In this document: piece after piece, positions 36,184 through 45,959 of the stretch
Layout: the number at the start of each line of letters is the position of its first letter
How positions within the stretch are numbered: the first letter of the stretch is position 1
Notes under the pieces: model-generated
Databases searched by the model: none
Seen by the model: only the letters and a program-made list of their open reading frames with translations
What the model was told of the DNA's origin: nothing
Source: Trichobilharzia regenti
Taxonomy: Eukaryota > Platyhelminthes > Trematoda > Strigeidida > Schistosomatidae
Direction of reading: 5' to 3'
Assembly: GCA_944472135.2 (NCBI GenBank)
Contig: OX235270.1
Span: forward strand, 138,399,632-138,463,631
DNA length: 64,000 bases
Made by a program: the position numbers and the translations under genes

Positions 36184-36663
36184 GATGTGGTTGTGTTCTC
36201 TGAGCTGGATAGTTAGTTTGTGAAGCTCTCATCGCCCTATTAGGCGACATCTTCGGCGCATACTTCAACTGGTCCCAGTCGACTGGGACAACGTTCAAAC
36301 ATAAGATAGAGGAAACAACAAGAATGCTAGAGAATTTTTAGGAGCTTGGCATTCCAGTGAATCATCAATCAATGGACACATCGAGAGAGACAAAATTTAT
36401 CAACCGATAAGAAAGAAACCTCACACACAAAGGGTCAAAGTTCAAGTCAAAGAAACAATCAGTTCCGATACCAGTAACCAAGAAGGTGTGAAAACACACA
36501 AAAACGACCAATCACGTCCAAGGTCACCAGGAGAGATGATTAATAAACTCGTGGAGAAATCTAAAAGCTCACTTCAAATTGAAGTATGAGTTGAAGATGT
36601 CGCCTAGTAGGGCGATGAAAGCTTCGCAAATTGACTATCCAGCTCAGAGAACACAACCACATC
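36184..36663. mobile_element. Inverted-repeat unit (probable PLE terminal repeats)
   Basis: Two 85-nt arms, 36184-36268 and 36579-36663, are inverted copies of each other with about 8 differences, mostly transitions. Each arm contains a perfect local hairpin, GTCGCC with GGGCGA around a loop of five or six bases, and the motif TGTGTTCTCTGAGCTGGAT. The 310 bp between the arms is partly open on the + strand from about 36350, with basic and acidic residues. The same motifs occur around the PLEs at 33800-35060 and 58795-58900, so this is probably a PLE remnant. Confidence 0.7.
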
Positions 36664-37171
36664 CATCATCCACCTGAGCTACAAATCTTCTCTATCATAT
36701 CTAAAGTGAGCGTTCGCTAATAATTCATTTTCTTAGCAAACTGTATGGACACAAATGCCTTGTAGGAACTGAATTAGCACTATCTGGGTATTATATTTGT
36801 AAAAAACCCCGACTTTGACAAGAGATGGGACTAAATGCGGCTGCACAACAGTATAAGCTAGTTTGAAAGTTGTAAATTCTAACACTATTGGCTTGGGCCA
36901 GTCAGAGTGACGATAGAAGCTGTATTTAGCAAGCTCACTGAGCGTACCAGTAGATATGAGCTGATAAATTCTGATAACCCAAAGATATACCAATGAAAAT
37001 AAACTTTTATGGTTTTGTCTAACATAAAACTTTATCCCTTGAATGATACTGTTTCTCCATATTCGAACAAACAAATATTCAAATTCAAGAAGAACTGAAA
37101 CTTCTTCAGAAAAAAGTGATTCAGAATTAGGTATATTTTTTTCAGAAAAGAATGAAAGACTTAAAGCTTAC
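36664..37171. other. Intronic DNA with one unassigned open frame
   Basis: A minus-strand frame at 36733-37074 is open for about 113 codons, for example S-D-W-P-K-P-I-V-L-E-F-T-T-F-K-L-A-Y. It lacks splice support and adjoins a mobile unit, so it is probably transposon-derived. Nothing else is recognised. Confidence 0.3.
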
Positions 37172-37637
37172 CACACTTTCCTCTGTACTTCATAGCCAAA
37201 TCAATCATCATAGTGCATGCTTCACGGCGTAAATGACATATCGACTCATAATCTCGATTATCTGACCCACATATAGGTCCTTTATCCATTGAATCGCCTA
37301 CATCATAGCATGTATTATAACAAATACATGTTGGCCGTTTAAAATCTGCTGACGGTACACACCATGCTTGAAATGCACATGTATAATTTAAACATGGATT
37401 ACGTATATTTGGCGGAAATCTATATTTGAAACAGTCATCACTTTGTAGTAGTTTATTTTTAACTGTTTGATTTTGTTCATTTTCTTCTTTTAGTTTCTCA
37501 TTTTGTTCTAAATTCCTTGTTCTTATTCTTCGGAATACTGATGTCTCGTTATGCGTTTCAAGAGAACATTGGACATTAAATAATAATGATTCCACATTAA
37601 ATAAAATTGATATGAATAAGTGTATTATGCTGCGCAT
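37172..37637 (-). CDS. Signal peptide and follistatin-type module 2 (putative first coding exon)
   Basis: The exon starts with ATG at 37637 and ends at G|GTAAGC (phase 1). Residues 1 to about 24 form a signal peptide: a charged start (M-R) and a hydrophobic core I-I-H-L-F-I-S-I-L-F, ending near V-Q-C-S. A polar linker of about 45 residues rich in E, N, Q and K follows. Then comes a module with eleven cysteines, one more than usual: D-D-C, N-P-C, Y-T-C, A-W-C, P-T-C-I-C, N-T-C, then I-C-G-S-D-N-R-D-Y-E-S-I-C-H-L-R-R-E-A-C and R-G-K-C. The GSDN instead of GSDG is a small change in the Kazal loop. No pyrimidine-rich acceptor lies in front of the ATG, so it reads as a first exon although a further module exon lies upstream. 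Secreted product. Confidence 0.88.
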
Positions 37638-37760
37638 TTCAGTAAGGTTGAAATTTAAGTGGAAGAAGAGTATTTTTAGATAACATGCACAATCTTATAA
37701 AACGTCCACGTCTTCTTCATTGTATTAGAAGCATTCGTAGTACTGAGTATTCTTTATAGA
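37638..37760 (-). promoter_or_regulatory. Possible 5' UTR/promoter of the signal-peptide exon
   Basis: On the minus strand a TATA-like TTTTATAAG lies about 60 nt before the ATG. There is no other support, and a trans-spliced leader acceptor, common in flukes, cannot be excluded. Confidence 0.2.
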
Positions 37761-38132
37761 GACTCATTTTCAAGGACCTACTCCAGATGTGAATGGATAC
37801 CAATTTCACACTTGTACAAACATACTTGTGGTTAGACACGCCTACATATCCACCTATTGACAGGCATTTTTACACACAGATAGGCTCAGAATAATTTAAA
37901 TTAAATAAAAATAGTTTAAATGAATGACGGTTATAAGTTATAAAACTCAACAGTTTTTGGTTGACTGACAGTCTGTCTAGCTAGGTCTAACATAACTATT
38001 ATCGTACCAGTATACCAGAAAAGCAAAGATAACTTTGATAAGCTTTGGACATGCAATACTCGAATTGACCAATAAAATTCGATGAATTATGTAGGCAGTT
38101 AGTTATATATGCACAAGGTGAACCAATAAGTG

Positions 38133-38170
<38 letters not shown>

Positions 38171-38343
38171 ACATATTTATAGATATATGTCTGAACATTT
38201 TTTGTGAGTTGACGCGATAATAACAATCATTTAAGTAATTTTTCAATTCATATGTTAGTGGGCTTGTAGCATGAGATGAAGAGAATAAATTTTCAAAGAG
38301 AACCTTATGCAATTCACTGAAGATTATGCAGAGGTTAATTTAG
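37761..38343. other. Intergenic or intronic DNA
   Basis: It holds a long TA run near 38135-38168. Nothing else is recognised. Confidence 0.4.
38135..38168. repeat. (TA)n microsatellite
   Basis: A pure TA run of about 17 units. Two apparent reverse-strand open frames over it are artefacts of the repeat. Confidence 0.95.
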
Positions 38344-38355
38344 AATACACATTTT

Positions 38356-38651
38356 TTGTTTGATTGCATGGAGGATTTCATCATGAGCTGGCATCAGTTT
38401 GAGAACCACTGGAAAACCTGCAGGGAGTACTGGACAGCTGTTTTGTCATAGTTTAGGACTCTTCAGAAGTACGCGCCCTCTAGGACTTGAATCCAGGACC
38501 TTCTGGTTACAAGGCGAGCTCGCAGACCATTGAGCCACTGCGACCTTATCCAATGATCCTTGAATTCTAATTCCTGCCAATGCACGACATAGTGCGATGA
38601 AATCCCCCATGCAATCAAACCAAAATAATCCCCACAAAATCAATACCTGAA
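38356..38651 (-). mobile_element. SINE-C copy with inverted tail and target-site duplication
   Basis: On the minus strand it carries a tRNA-like head (GTCGCAGTGGCTCAATGG; box B GGTCCTGGATTCAAGTCC), then a hammerhead at about 38423-38475 with core CTGAAGA and palindromic stem III CAGCTG but GAAA changed to AAAA, then the 3' tail. A second copy of the tail in the opposite orientation lies at its 5' side (GATGAAATCCCCCATGCAATC). The 12-bp AATACACATTTT flanks the whole unit at 38344-38355 and 38652-38663. Confidence 0.82.
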
Positions 38652-38663
38652 AATACACATTTT

Positions 38664-38800
38664 AATAATAATAATAATAATTTCGCCTTTATTCCAAAAA
38701 CAGTACTTGTGGTACAGTGTGGAATTTTCAGCACATATCTACAATACTGCATCTAATTTCATCGAACATTTAAAAGGAGTATTACAAAAAATATGAATAT
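38664..38800 (-). mobile_element. CR1-like element, 3' tail fragment
   Basis: An (AAT)n run is followed by TTTATTCCAAAAACAGTACTTGTGGTACAG and GGAATTTTCAGCAC, matching the 3' UTR of the element at 27631-27720. Only the last 140 bp or so is present. Confidence 0.7.
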
Positions 38801-39689
38801 AAAAAAAACAACAAAAAAACCAAAAAAGAAACACAGAAATAACAAAAAAATGCAAATAAGAAATACCAAGTAGAAAGAAAGATAAACACCAATAGTGGAA
38901 AATATTTCAGTATTGGGTAGTGGAAGCTATGAAGCTATGTGTATGCGTGGTGAACAGTAACAGCTATAATCATACAAGAAGTTATGAAATGTTCTTAAGA
39001 ATGTTTATAGCCAAGATGATCAGTCAATTTGATTGAACTATACTAAACAATCATAAAATAAACATTTCAGGTTGTGTTTTTTTTATTGTCAGCACTAATG
39101 CAGTGTTTGTAGTGGTAGTGTGAGTAATCCTGCATAATACAAAATTTTAAGATGGTGATAGTGGCGTTCACAAACAAGATTATCAGTTTTAATGTTGCTG
39201 AATAAAAAAAACAACCACAAAACTAATATTGTTTAAAATGGAACTGGAACTCGTCATATCAACTTACTGAAGACATTCGTTACAATCTCATTCAAGCTGA
39301 GCTCCAATGCTAACAACGATTATTCACCACCGCACAAGGTTATACGCATTGTAGAGGTTCTATGCCGGCTTAAAAATTGCAAAATGATAGTAGGAAATGA
39401 AGCCGACTGGCTTTATCTCTTATGTACATCACTTATGTAGTGATGCTCTTGCCCTCTTATTCTAAGTACACGTCAAACACAGGCCCTGGTTAACACTTAC
39501 TGAAAGTTGGAACAGTGTGGCTACAGAATCCTGAATAGTGAATGCAGTTATATTTTATTGCACTTATTACTATCAAATCATAAAAAGGGGGCTTTACTCA
39601 TCGCTAGGAGATTTAATGTCAAGTGTTTATTACATCAATCACGACAGTTTCCGTGAAAACATTAGTGAACGCCTTTGAATTACTCCCAT
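38801..39689. other. Intronic DNA, nothing firmly recognised
   Basis: A-rich at 38790-38890. A 45-nt minus-strand open segment ending at a GTAAGT near 39250 fits a micro-exon but is within chance expectation. Confidence 0.3.
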
Positions 39690-40735
39690 TAAATCCTCCT
39701 CTTCAGGTTAAAATAATGACCGGTTATGTGGCGGACACATTTGTACGTGAAATAATATATTAGTTGTCGGGTGACAAAATAAGTAGCACTTGTATGACAA
39801 AGGTGCTAGGCTGTATTCAATTACAAAAAAATATTGTGAAGTTAGGGACGATGGTGGGAAGTAGTCACAATAATTCCATACAACGTAGGGAAGAAAAATT
39901 GACAAGTCAGTTCAAAATGGTAAAAGGTTTCAGGTGAGCAAGTGGTTAGGTCAGAACAGTATGCATTAAAGAGGAGATAGTAAGGCTGAGGTTAATAGTT
40001 CATCATGGAATAACCAATAAGTGAAATGAAGCAGGTGGAGGTATATATATTGAGAAAAGAGATGATGTCACTAATCATTAGTTCAAATAGTAAAAGTGGA
40101 AGATTCGATAGAATTGAAAGAATGTTCGAATGAAGGGTACATATAATAACGAAGAATAACTATTATTAAAAAAGCAGAGAAGCAGTGAAGAAAGGGATAA
40201 ACAGAAGAAACACTCTTGGAGGGAAGAAGAAATTTTAATGAAAGTTTGCTCACGGTAGAGACATCTCCTCAAAGTGAACTTTTTGAATACAAAGTTCCAG
40301 TTAATTCGACCTGACTGCAGCAGCTTCAGCTATGTGTAGAAGACGTGAGCGAGCCGTGCAGGACAGCGACTCCAGTCTTTGGTATATAACCCCGAAGGCC
40401 ATGTTAACGTTGATGTGATGTCCAGTACCGACCAAGTATGACAGTATTCAACTTTTTATGCATTTGATTCCCCAATTTCTGAACCAGGCTGGTAAATGTT
40501 CTCCAATCTGTGGATGAACCTGCTTAGTCGCACGCCCTGTATGAGTTGAACCACAGGGACTGTGTGAAGGGTGTGTGCATGAGGAAGAGCTAAGGTTAGG
40601 TAAGACGTCTTTCAGTTTCTCGGTGAATGCTGGGAGCCTACTGAAGGACAGGAGCTTATGAAACGTGTCGAAAGTCATCCTTATTGCCTTGTTTAAACAC
40701 TGAGATAGAATCTCCGCAGGGGTATCTCCCATGAA
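39690..40735 (-). mobile_element. Penelope-like element, GIY-YIG end and 3' UTR
   Basis: On the minus strand 40732-40448 reads F-S-R-L-P-A-F-T-E-K-L-K-D-V-L-P, then the GIY-YIG zone S-P-C-G-S-T-H-T-G-R-A-T-K-Q with Y-I-G changed to H-T-G, then G-E-H-L-P-A-W-F. After one frame change, N-M-A-F-G-V-I-Y-Q and L-L-H-I-A-E-A-A-A-V follow. The UTR to 39690 matches the + strand copy at 12040-12575. The catalytic YIG is lost. Confidence 0.78.
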
Positions 40736-41192
40736 TAGTAGACGTAAAAATAATGGTGACCCTACTCCGAAAAAATTCGTCCAATCGCTACAGAAACTTT
40801 AATTTTAATTTAACTCCCATATTACCTATGGATTGATTGAAGCTGTTTAATTTTATTATCTTTTTACAAAAGCTAATTGATACAGTGTACTCAAAACGTC
40901 AGTACAATTTAGTTAATACTGTTTTGTTCATAGTACACAACACTTCATATGCTTTTAGAAAATGAACAGATTGACTAAACTCTTTTGAAATCTTCATAAG
41001 CTGAGACATTCAGTATGTTTCACGTTACGCAGCGTAGATGATAAGCCTCAAACAGAGTCATTAAACGTCAATAAGAACTGAAGAATTACGATCGGAAGTG
41101 GCTAACATGCTGTTTTATATGGGTCATAGGAAATAAAAGTGGAACCTAGAGTGACTTTTCAATCATGTTTGTGACCTCTCACACTCAGATGT
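40736..41192. other. Intronic DNA, nothing recognised
   Basis: No exon or repeat family could be supported. Confidence 0.35.
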
Positions 41193-42257
41193 AAAAGAGA
41201 AGACGTTCAGCGAATTCATTCACATAGCTGTACAATCGCATTTATGTATAATTATTTGTGTGTGGACATGAGGTTTGTCAAGTTTAGATAATTGATCAGA
41301 TAATAAAAGAATGATCTAATATAGAAACAAGGTTAATTGGACAGCAACTAAAGTAAGATTGAGTTAGTAAGTTAGATGACGTTATATAATTGACTAAAAT
41401 GTTTCATTTTAGGTCAGGGTAGCAACAGAGGTAATTACAGGTAGAGACTAAGCGTTCGCCTTCCAAACGTACCACCGAACACTTACCAACATGGTTTTAC
41501 AAAGGAGAAAAACGATGTCCCCGCAGCTCCATCTTAGAACATCTGATAGAATCCGGACACCAAGCTGCACCCCAAACAGACTTCAAAGTCGTCTACAGAG
41601 TAAGAAACAGTCTTCCTAAAGGTGTACGAGTCAGACTTCTTCAAACTGCAGAAGCAATGGCGATCCACTTGCTAAGCCCTGAATTCTGCATACAGAAGTT
41701 CGTTCAATCACTACACTTGCAATGGACGTAATCTATGTTATTACCCGACAAGTAAAATTTTTGCGCCATCTTTTTTGTCTGAGTCTTCATTCGTATTGTT
41801 TTGTCTTCTCAATTGTAATATTTTGCATTTTCAACATTCTTGTTCTCTGCCCCCCACCCAATTTAATTTCTACACCTCGACACCACTGTTACTAACTTGA
41901 CCATCGGTCAATGTCTAGTCATTTATGTTACGTCATCCAACTTATTCGCTCAATTTCAGTTCTAATTAAAATGGCATTATTATCTACCCCACTTTTACTT
42001 AGTCTCTACCTGTAATAATCTCTGTTGATAGCCTGACCTAAGTTGAAACATTTTAGTCAGTTATATTACGTCATCTAACTTACTAACTCAATCTTACTTT
42101 AGTTGCTGTCCAGTTAACCTTGTTTCTATATTAGATCATTCTTTTATTACCTGATCAATTATCTAAACTTGACAAACCTCATGTACACACACAAATAATT
42201 ATATATAAATGCGATTGTACAGCTATGTGAATGAATTCGCTGAACGTCTTCTCTTTT
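41193..42257 (+). mobile_element. Penelope-like element with 260-bp inverted terminal repeats
   Basis: The arms 41193-41452 and 41998-42257 are inverted copies of about 95% identity and equal length (260 nt). Between them the + strand reads the PLE C-terminal domain in one frame: E-H-L-P-T-W-F, S-S-I-L-E-H-L-I-E-S-G-H, F-K-V-V-Y-R-V, V-R-L-L-Q-T-A-E-A-M-A-I, L-S-P-E-F-C-I-Q-K. The YIG part is absent, so the body is 5'-truncated. The remaining ORF piece has no stop, which suggests a rather young copy. Confidence 0.85.
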
Positions 42258-42579
42258 TCATATGACTCAATGGGGATTTTCAAGCTACACTCAGGTGTAT
42301 TTGAACGAAACAAAAGGCACGTTTTGGATACCATTATCACCAAAACATTATTTCAAAAAATCTGCTAGTGTGGATTTACAGAGATTTGACAGATTTTAAG
42401 TTACATCATGAACTGATATGACGTAGAGAGCCACTGAACAGGCCGCACCACTGAAGACCACAAGAAGTATACCAGTTAAAACGGCAATGCAAAAACATTG
42501 TTATCGAGGCCTCCAAAAGTCCAGAAGCCCGCAGCGAACTACCTCGTTGTTTTACGACTGATAGTACTATGAGCAGAGT
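42258..42579. other. Intronic DNA, nothing recognised
   Basis: Sequence between two mobile elements with a (TGTC)n-type tract near 42581-42596. Confidence 0.35.
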
Positions 42580-43095
42580 CTGTCTGTCTGTCTGTTTTCG
42601 ACATAGAACTTTGCACAAATGTGCGGAAGTTCAAGTCGCCACATTCCGTGTAGCACGCGAAGCAAGAGAAGAAAGTACAAGAAAAGCATAATAGAAACAG
42701 TGAGCAGAGGTGTGAGACAAAGGAGTAATAAAGAAATACAAAACAGTTTCATTGAAGATCATAAGTCACAGGGAGTGGATGCATCTGCGCTGGCCACTGA
42801 GAACGATTTTGAGCCATGTCACCAATTGTTTCCAACCATAGATTTTTACCGTCCCGAGGACCCCAGCCTGGAAGTCTACACCTTTCTACGTGGCTTAGAC
42901 CAACTGTTGTGGATTTCATTGACTGATGCCAAGTTTTTGTTTGACCGCCGCTAGCTTTTTTCCAGCCTGACCCTATATCCGCTAACATTGCTCGTCGAGG
43001 GAGGCGATGGCTTGGCATACGTAACACATGTCCTAACCATCTCAGTCTTTGTAGCTTCACGACTTCGTCGATTGATTTCCCCTGTTTACCTAGAA
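42580..43095 (-). mobile_element. Non-LTR retrotransposon 3' end (different family)
   Basis: On the minus strand 43090-42749 reads K-L-Q-R-L-R-W-L-G-H-V-L-R-M-P, then R-R-A-M-L-A-D-I-G, G-G-Q-T-K-T-W-H-Q-S-M and W-G-P-R-D, the C-terminal part of an RTE/SR-type ORF. It is followed by a short 3' UTR. The 'R-L-R-W-L-G-H' type end differs from the 'K-W-R-W-I-G-H' type of the abundant family here. 5'-truncated; the ORF piece itself has no stop until its end. Confidence 0.75.
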
Positions 43096-43546
43096 CCTAG
43101 AGCAGAGTGGTAATGATAAATAAAACCCTCAACTGTGGCTCTCCTATGGGGGAACTAAGTAACTGACATGGACCAACTAAGGCCAGTGATATCCGAATAA
43201 ACCAATAAACGGTACAATCAGTATCGAGTGCCTACTCCACGAATGCCCGAGGTAGGTCATATCAATAACAGGTAAATTCAAAAATAACTAGTCCGAACAA
43301 AGGTTTAAATATAAGTGGGATAGGTAGAATGTATTTTAAATCGATCATCAGAGTGATGAATGGGAGTCGACTTCCTCATGGGAAAAAATGACACAGAAAG
43401 TGACAGACAGGATTAAATTATTCAACACAAACTCTCGTATGCTGTATAGCTTTTTCCCTCTAAAAGAAAAAAGCAACTCTTTCCTCGATAACTGATTTCA
43501 GCAATAACAGTAAAAAAAACATTCACGAAGATAATAAATATCTTAC
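43096..43546. other. Intronic DNA, nothing recognised
   Basis: No supported feature between the retrotransposon end and the exon. Confidence 0.35.
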
Positions 43547-43831
43547 CACAATTTCCTCGATATAATATACGCTTCATTTTTTGTGTTTCGCAGATTGCAC
43601 GCTTTAAAAAGCATTGATTAGTATATGTTTCACCGTCATCTGCGCATACTGGATCAGGCCATTCATTTAAACAATTAATACCGTCACAGATACAATTGGA
43701 AAACTTTGACATTATTCTCTTCGGTGTAATTCTTGTCGTAGATGATGCATAATAAGTGAGTGGATCATAACATATCCCACCATAAAGGCATAAATTAGCA
43801 CTGCCGCATAATTCTATCTTCGATTGAGTAG
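43547..43831 (-). CDS. Follistatin-type module 1 (EGF-like + Kazal) exon
   Basis: A 285-nt exon with acceptor AACTTCAG and donor G|GTAAGA, phase 1 at both ends. It reads T-Q-S-K-I-E-L-C-G, A-N-L-C, G-G-I-C-Y-D-P, a spacer of about 24 residues, N-C-I-C-D-G-I-N-C, then V-C-A-D-D-G-E-T-Y-T-N-Q-C-F-L-K-R-A-I-C and R-G-N-C: ten cysteines and an intact Kazal signature. The internal ATG at 43712 is not the start; the frame continues upstream to the splice site. Its phase means an exon upstream and one downstream must exist; the downstream partner could be 22070-22288 if the signal-peptide exon is skipped. Otherwise it is the 3' part of a tandem paralogue. Confidence 0.87.
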
Positions 43832-44169
43832 CTGAAGTTCATTAATTGTGATCGTTTTGCACGGTGATTATGATGATGAACATGATCATGATTTGTATGA
43901 AAATTAAGAGAGAGAGAGAAAAATAGAATTTCATAATGAATATATTGAAACAAAACTACAAAAGTATAAAGATACGTATCATCCCCTTTGGAAGTTAGAT
44001 TTCTTTGATTAACACTATTCTTTTAACACTATTCTTCTTGCATATACCGGTTGAAGTAATATATAATAGAAGGTTATGGGAAAGTGAAGTGACTTGACAA
44101 TCCATCAGTGAAGTTTACATTGAGATAGAAGAGAAGTATTAAATACGAGAATACGATTCCCGTTTGACC
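43832..44169. other. Intronic DNA, nothing recognised
   Basis: Contains a short GA-rich tract near 43908-43922. No feature is supported. Confidence 0.35.
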
Positions 44170-44470
44170 ACGGATCGATATCAATTAGAAAACCACAGAA
44201 AATCAGGAGATATTGAACAACTAATTCGTCCTAATTTGGGACTCATCGTCAGTACTCCTTTGAACCCAGGATCTTCCGGTTACAAGTTAATCCCGTAGAC
44301 AATTCAGCTACTGAGACCCGACTCAGTAGTCAACCGATGAGTTCTAACTTCTACCTTTTTGTGATTTTAGAGTGACTAGTACCAACCAGTGTCATCGGTG
44401 GCGAGTGCTCGTACCCTCTCCCGATAGACTGTACTCTACTGGTCACGACTTATCATTAGAACTCTGGGAA
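44170..44470 (-). mobile_element. SINE-C copy
   Basis: On the minus strand: box A-like GTCTCAGTAGCTGAATTG, box B AGATCCTGGGTTCAAAGG, then a hammerhead remnant at about 44205-44265 (stem II GTCCC/GGAC, GAA then T). The extension beyond the head is shared with the copy at 22595-22930. Confidence 0.62.
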
Positions 44471-44689
44471 AGTTCGTCCGGTTACTAGTCACTAACGAAA
44501 GACACCGAGATAAAACTTACACAAAGGAATAAAACTAATATTCTTTGCGTTCTCAACCAACTAACCCATTTATTAAAAGGCTGAGTTTGATGAAACCACG
44601 TAGTGTACTGCCAATAAACGTGAAGTGTTTAGAGTTATTACGTTTTCAATAATCTTAGTAACTTTCAAAAAATCGTAATAGTGCTCCAA

Positions 44690-45000
44690 ATCTCTGAATA
44701 AAACAAAAGCAGTCACTGATTTGATACTGGTGTTGGGAAACTCATATCTTATTCGTTGTTCTGTCCACAGTAATTTGAGAATAGCGACAGCTCGACTTGT
44801 TTTCCCATCCAGGCTGCCATCCTATCCTATTCCTTCTATAGGTGGAATGATGCCGCTTAGGTGAGTGTAGAGACTTCTCTCATTGGTGATGAGTGTTGTC
44901 TGGTGCTGTTGGTCGAGTGAATTCATCACCTCTGTCTTTCCTATGTCTACTTGAAGCTGTGTTGCCACTAATTCTCCTGTCAACTGATTGGTTTGAATGT
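44690..45000 (-). mobile_element. RTE-like internal fragment
   Basis: On the minus strand a decayed segment of the post-RT region is visible: V-D-I-G-K-T-E-V-M, then a T-Y-L-G-S-I-type block seen as Y-T-H-L-S-G-I-I. It matches the segment of the copy at 14405-16395 near 15050-15150. Confidence 0.5.
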
Positions 45001-45300
45001 TTAATGGATGAACATAATACAATGAATACTTTTCAGTGAATGGCAGACGATAAAAAAGATGCATTCATTCAGTCTTGGAATGTGATACTCTGCCTTCATT
45101 CTATTCAAGTTTTGTGAGACGCATGTAACTGCACTAGAGTGTGTTGTTGGTCTTACTGAAACCGTAGTTACTTCTCCACCAGCAGCGCCAAATGACAGGT
45201 GTTCAGATATCCTAGGGGATTTTAGAATGCATTGCGATGACAAGTCATATGACTGGATAAGCATACTGAGTGCTAAACACACAAAGTTGTTAACTCCATC
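45001..45300 (-). CDS. Unassigned open stretch with acceptor-like border
   Basis: On the minus strand the frame is open from an acceptor-like TCTTAG (45304-45299) for about 97 codons in phase 0 to a TAA. Residues such as L-S-F-G-A-A-G-G-E-V-T-T-V-S-V-R-P are more balanced in composition than most random frames here. No family is recognised, and the lower end merges with an RTE-like fragment. It may be an exon of an unknown gene, a pseudogene, or part of a transposon. Confidence 0.22.
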   Translation of the reverse strand, partial: DGVNNFVCLALSMLIQSYDLSSQCILKSPRISEHLSFGAAGGEVTTVSVRPTTHSSAVTCVSQNLNRMKAEYHIPRLNECIFFIVCHSLKSIHCIMFIH

Positions 45301-45959
45301 ATTACCTATTCCTGCTTCCTAAGATTTTGAAATCTGGACTGTGTTCGTATTTCATTGGAAAGAATTTAATTAAGACTTGCGCATCGTGTGCTTTAACACT
45401 TTGCAAATTGAAGCTGACGGTCCTTCCTACTTAGCAGATCTCTATTCACAGAACATTCTGTTGAAATATTTTTAAAAAAATTTTCTTCTCTCAGATTATC
45501 TTAACTGTCTGCACAATATACTTCTCACTCGGATTGTTCATACGTATTCGTCTCTCATTCAAAGTCACATAAATTATCAATTCAGTTGACTTCCAGATAA
45601 AAACACTAATTTGTTACTGAGATTTAAGAGTTTTCGAATCTTTTAAAGAACTACTGTTTTATTGATGAGAAACAATAACTAGAGGAGATTTCGTCACGAG
45701 CGAACGCAATTTAAATAACTATCAAAAAATAAGTAGCGCTGAAAATAGGTTCTACTCTAGATTAGGATTGTTCAACAGTATGGACCACAGATATAAACCC
45801 AAGTCATTCAGGTTACGTGGCAAATACATCACTGTATAGTGACTGGGTTACGAACCTAATGTCTTGTGAACTCAATCGTTTCCGGTATATTTCAACTGCC
45901 AATGTCACTGTTGAGTATCTTTCTTCACCTTCACTTTTTTGAACCCTGATGGGAATAAA
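45301..45959. other. No recognised feature
   Basis: A+T-rich sequence without supported exons or repeats. Confidence 0.35.

Noticed and set aside
38103..38312. Open frames over the TA microsatellite
   Set aside because: Repeating YI/IY translation is an artefact of (TA)n.
39246..39295. 45-nt minus-strand micro-exon candidate between TTAG and GTAAGT, phase 1 at both ends
   Set aside because: It would fit the Kazal gene and flukes do have micro-exons, but the acceptor lacks a pyrimidine tract and such short open segments are common by chance.
42619..42954. + strand 111-codon frame
   Set aside because: The complementary strand encodes a recognisable non-LTR C-terminus; the + frame is its shadow.
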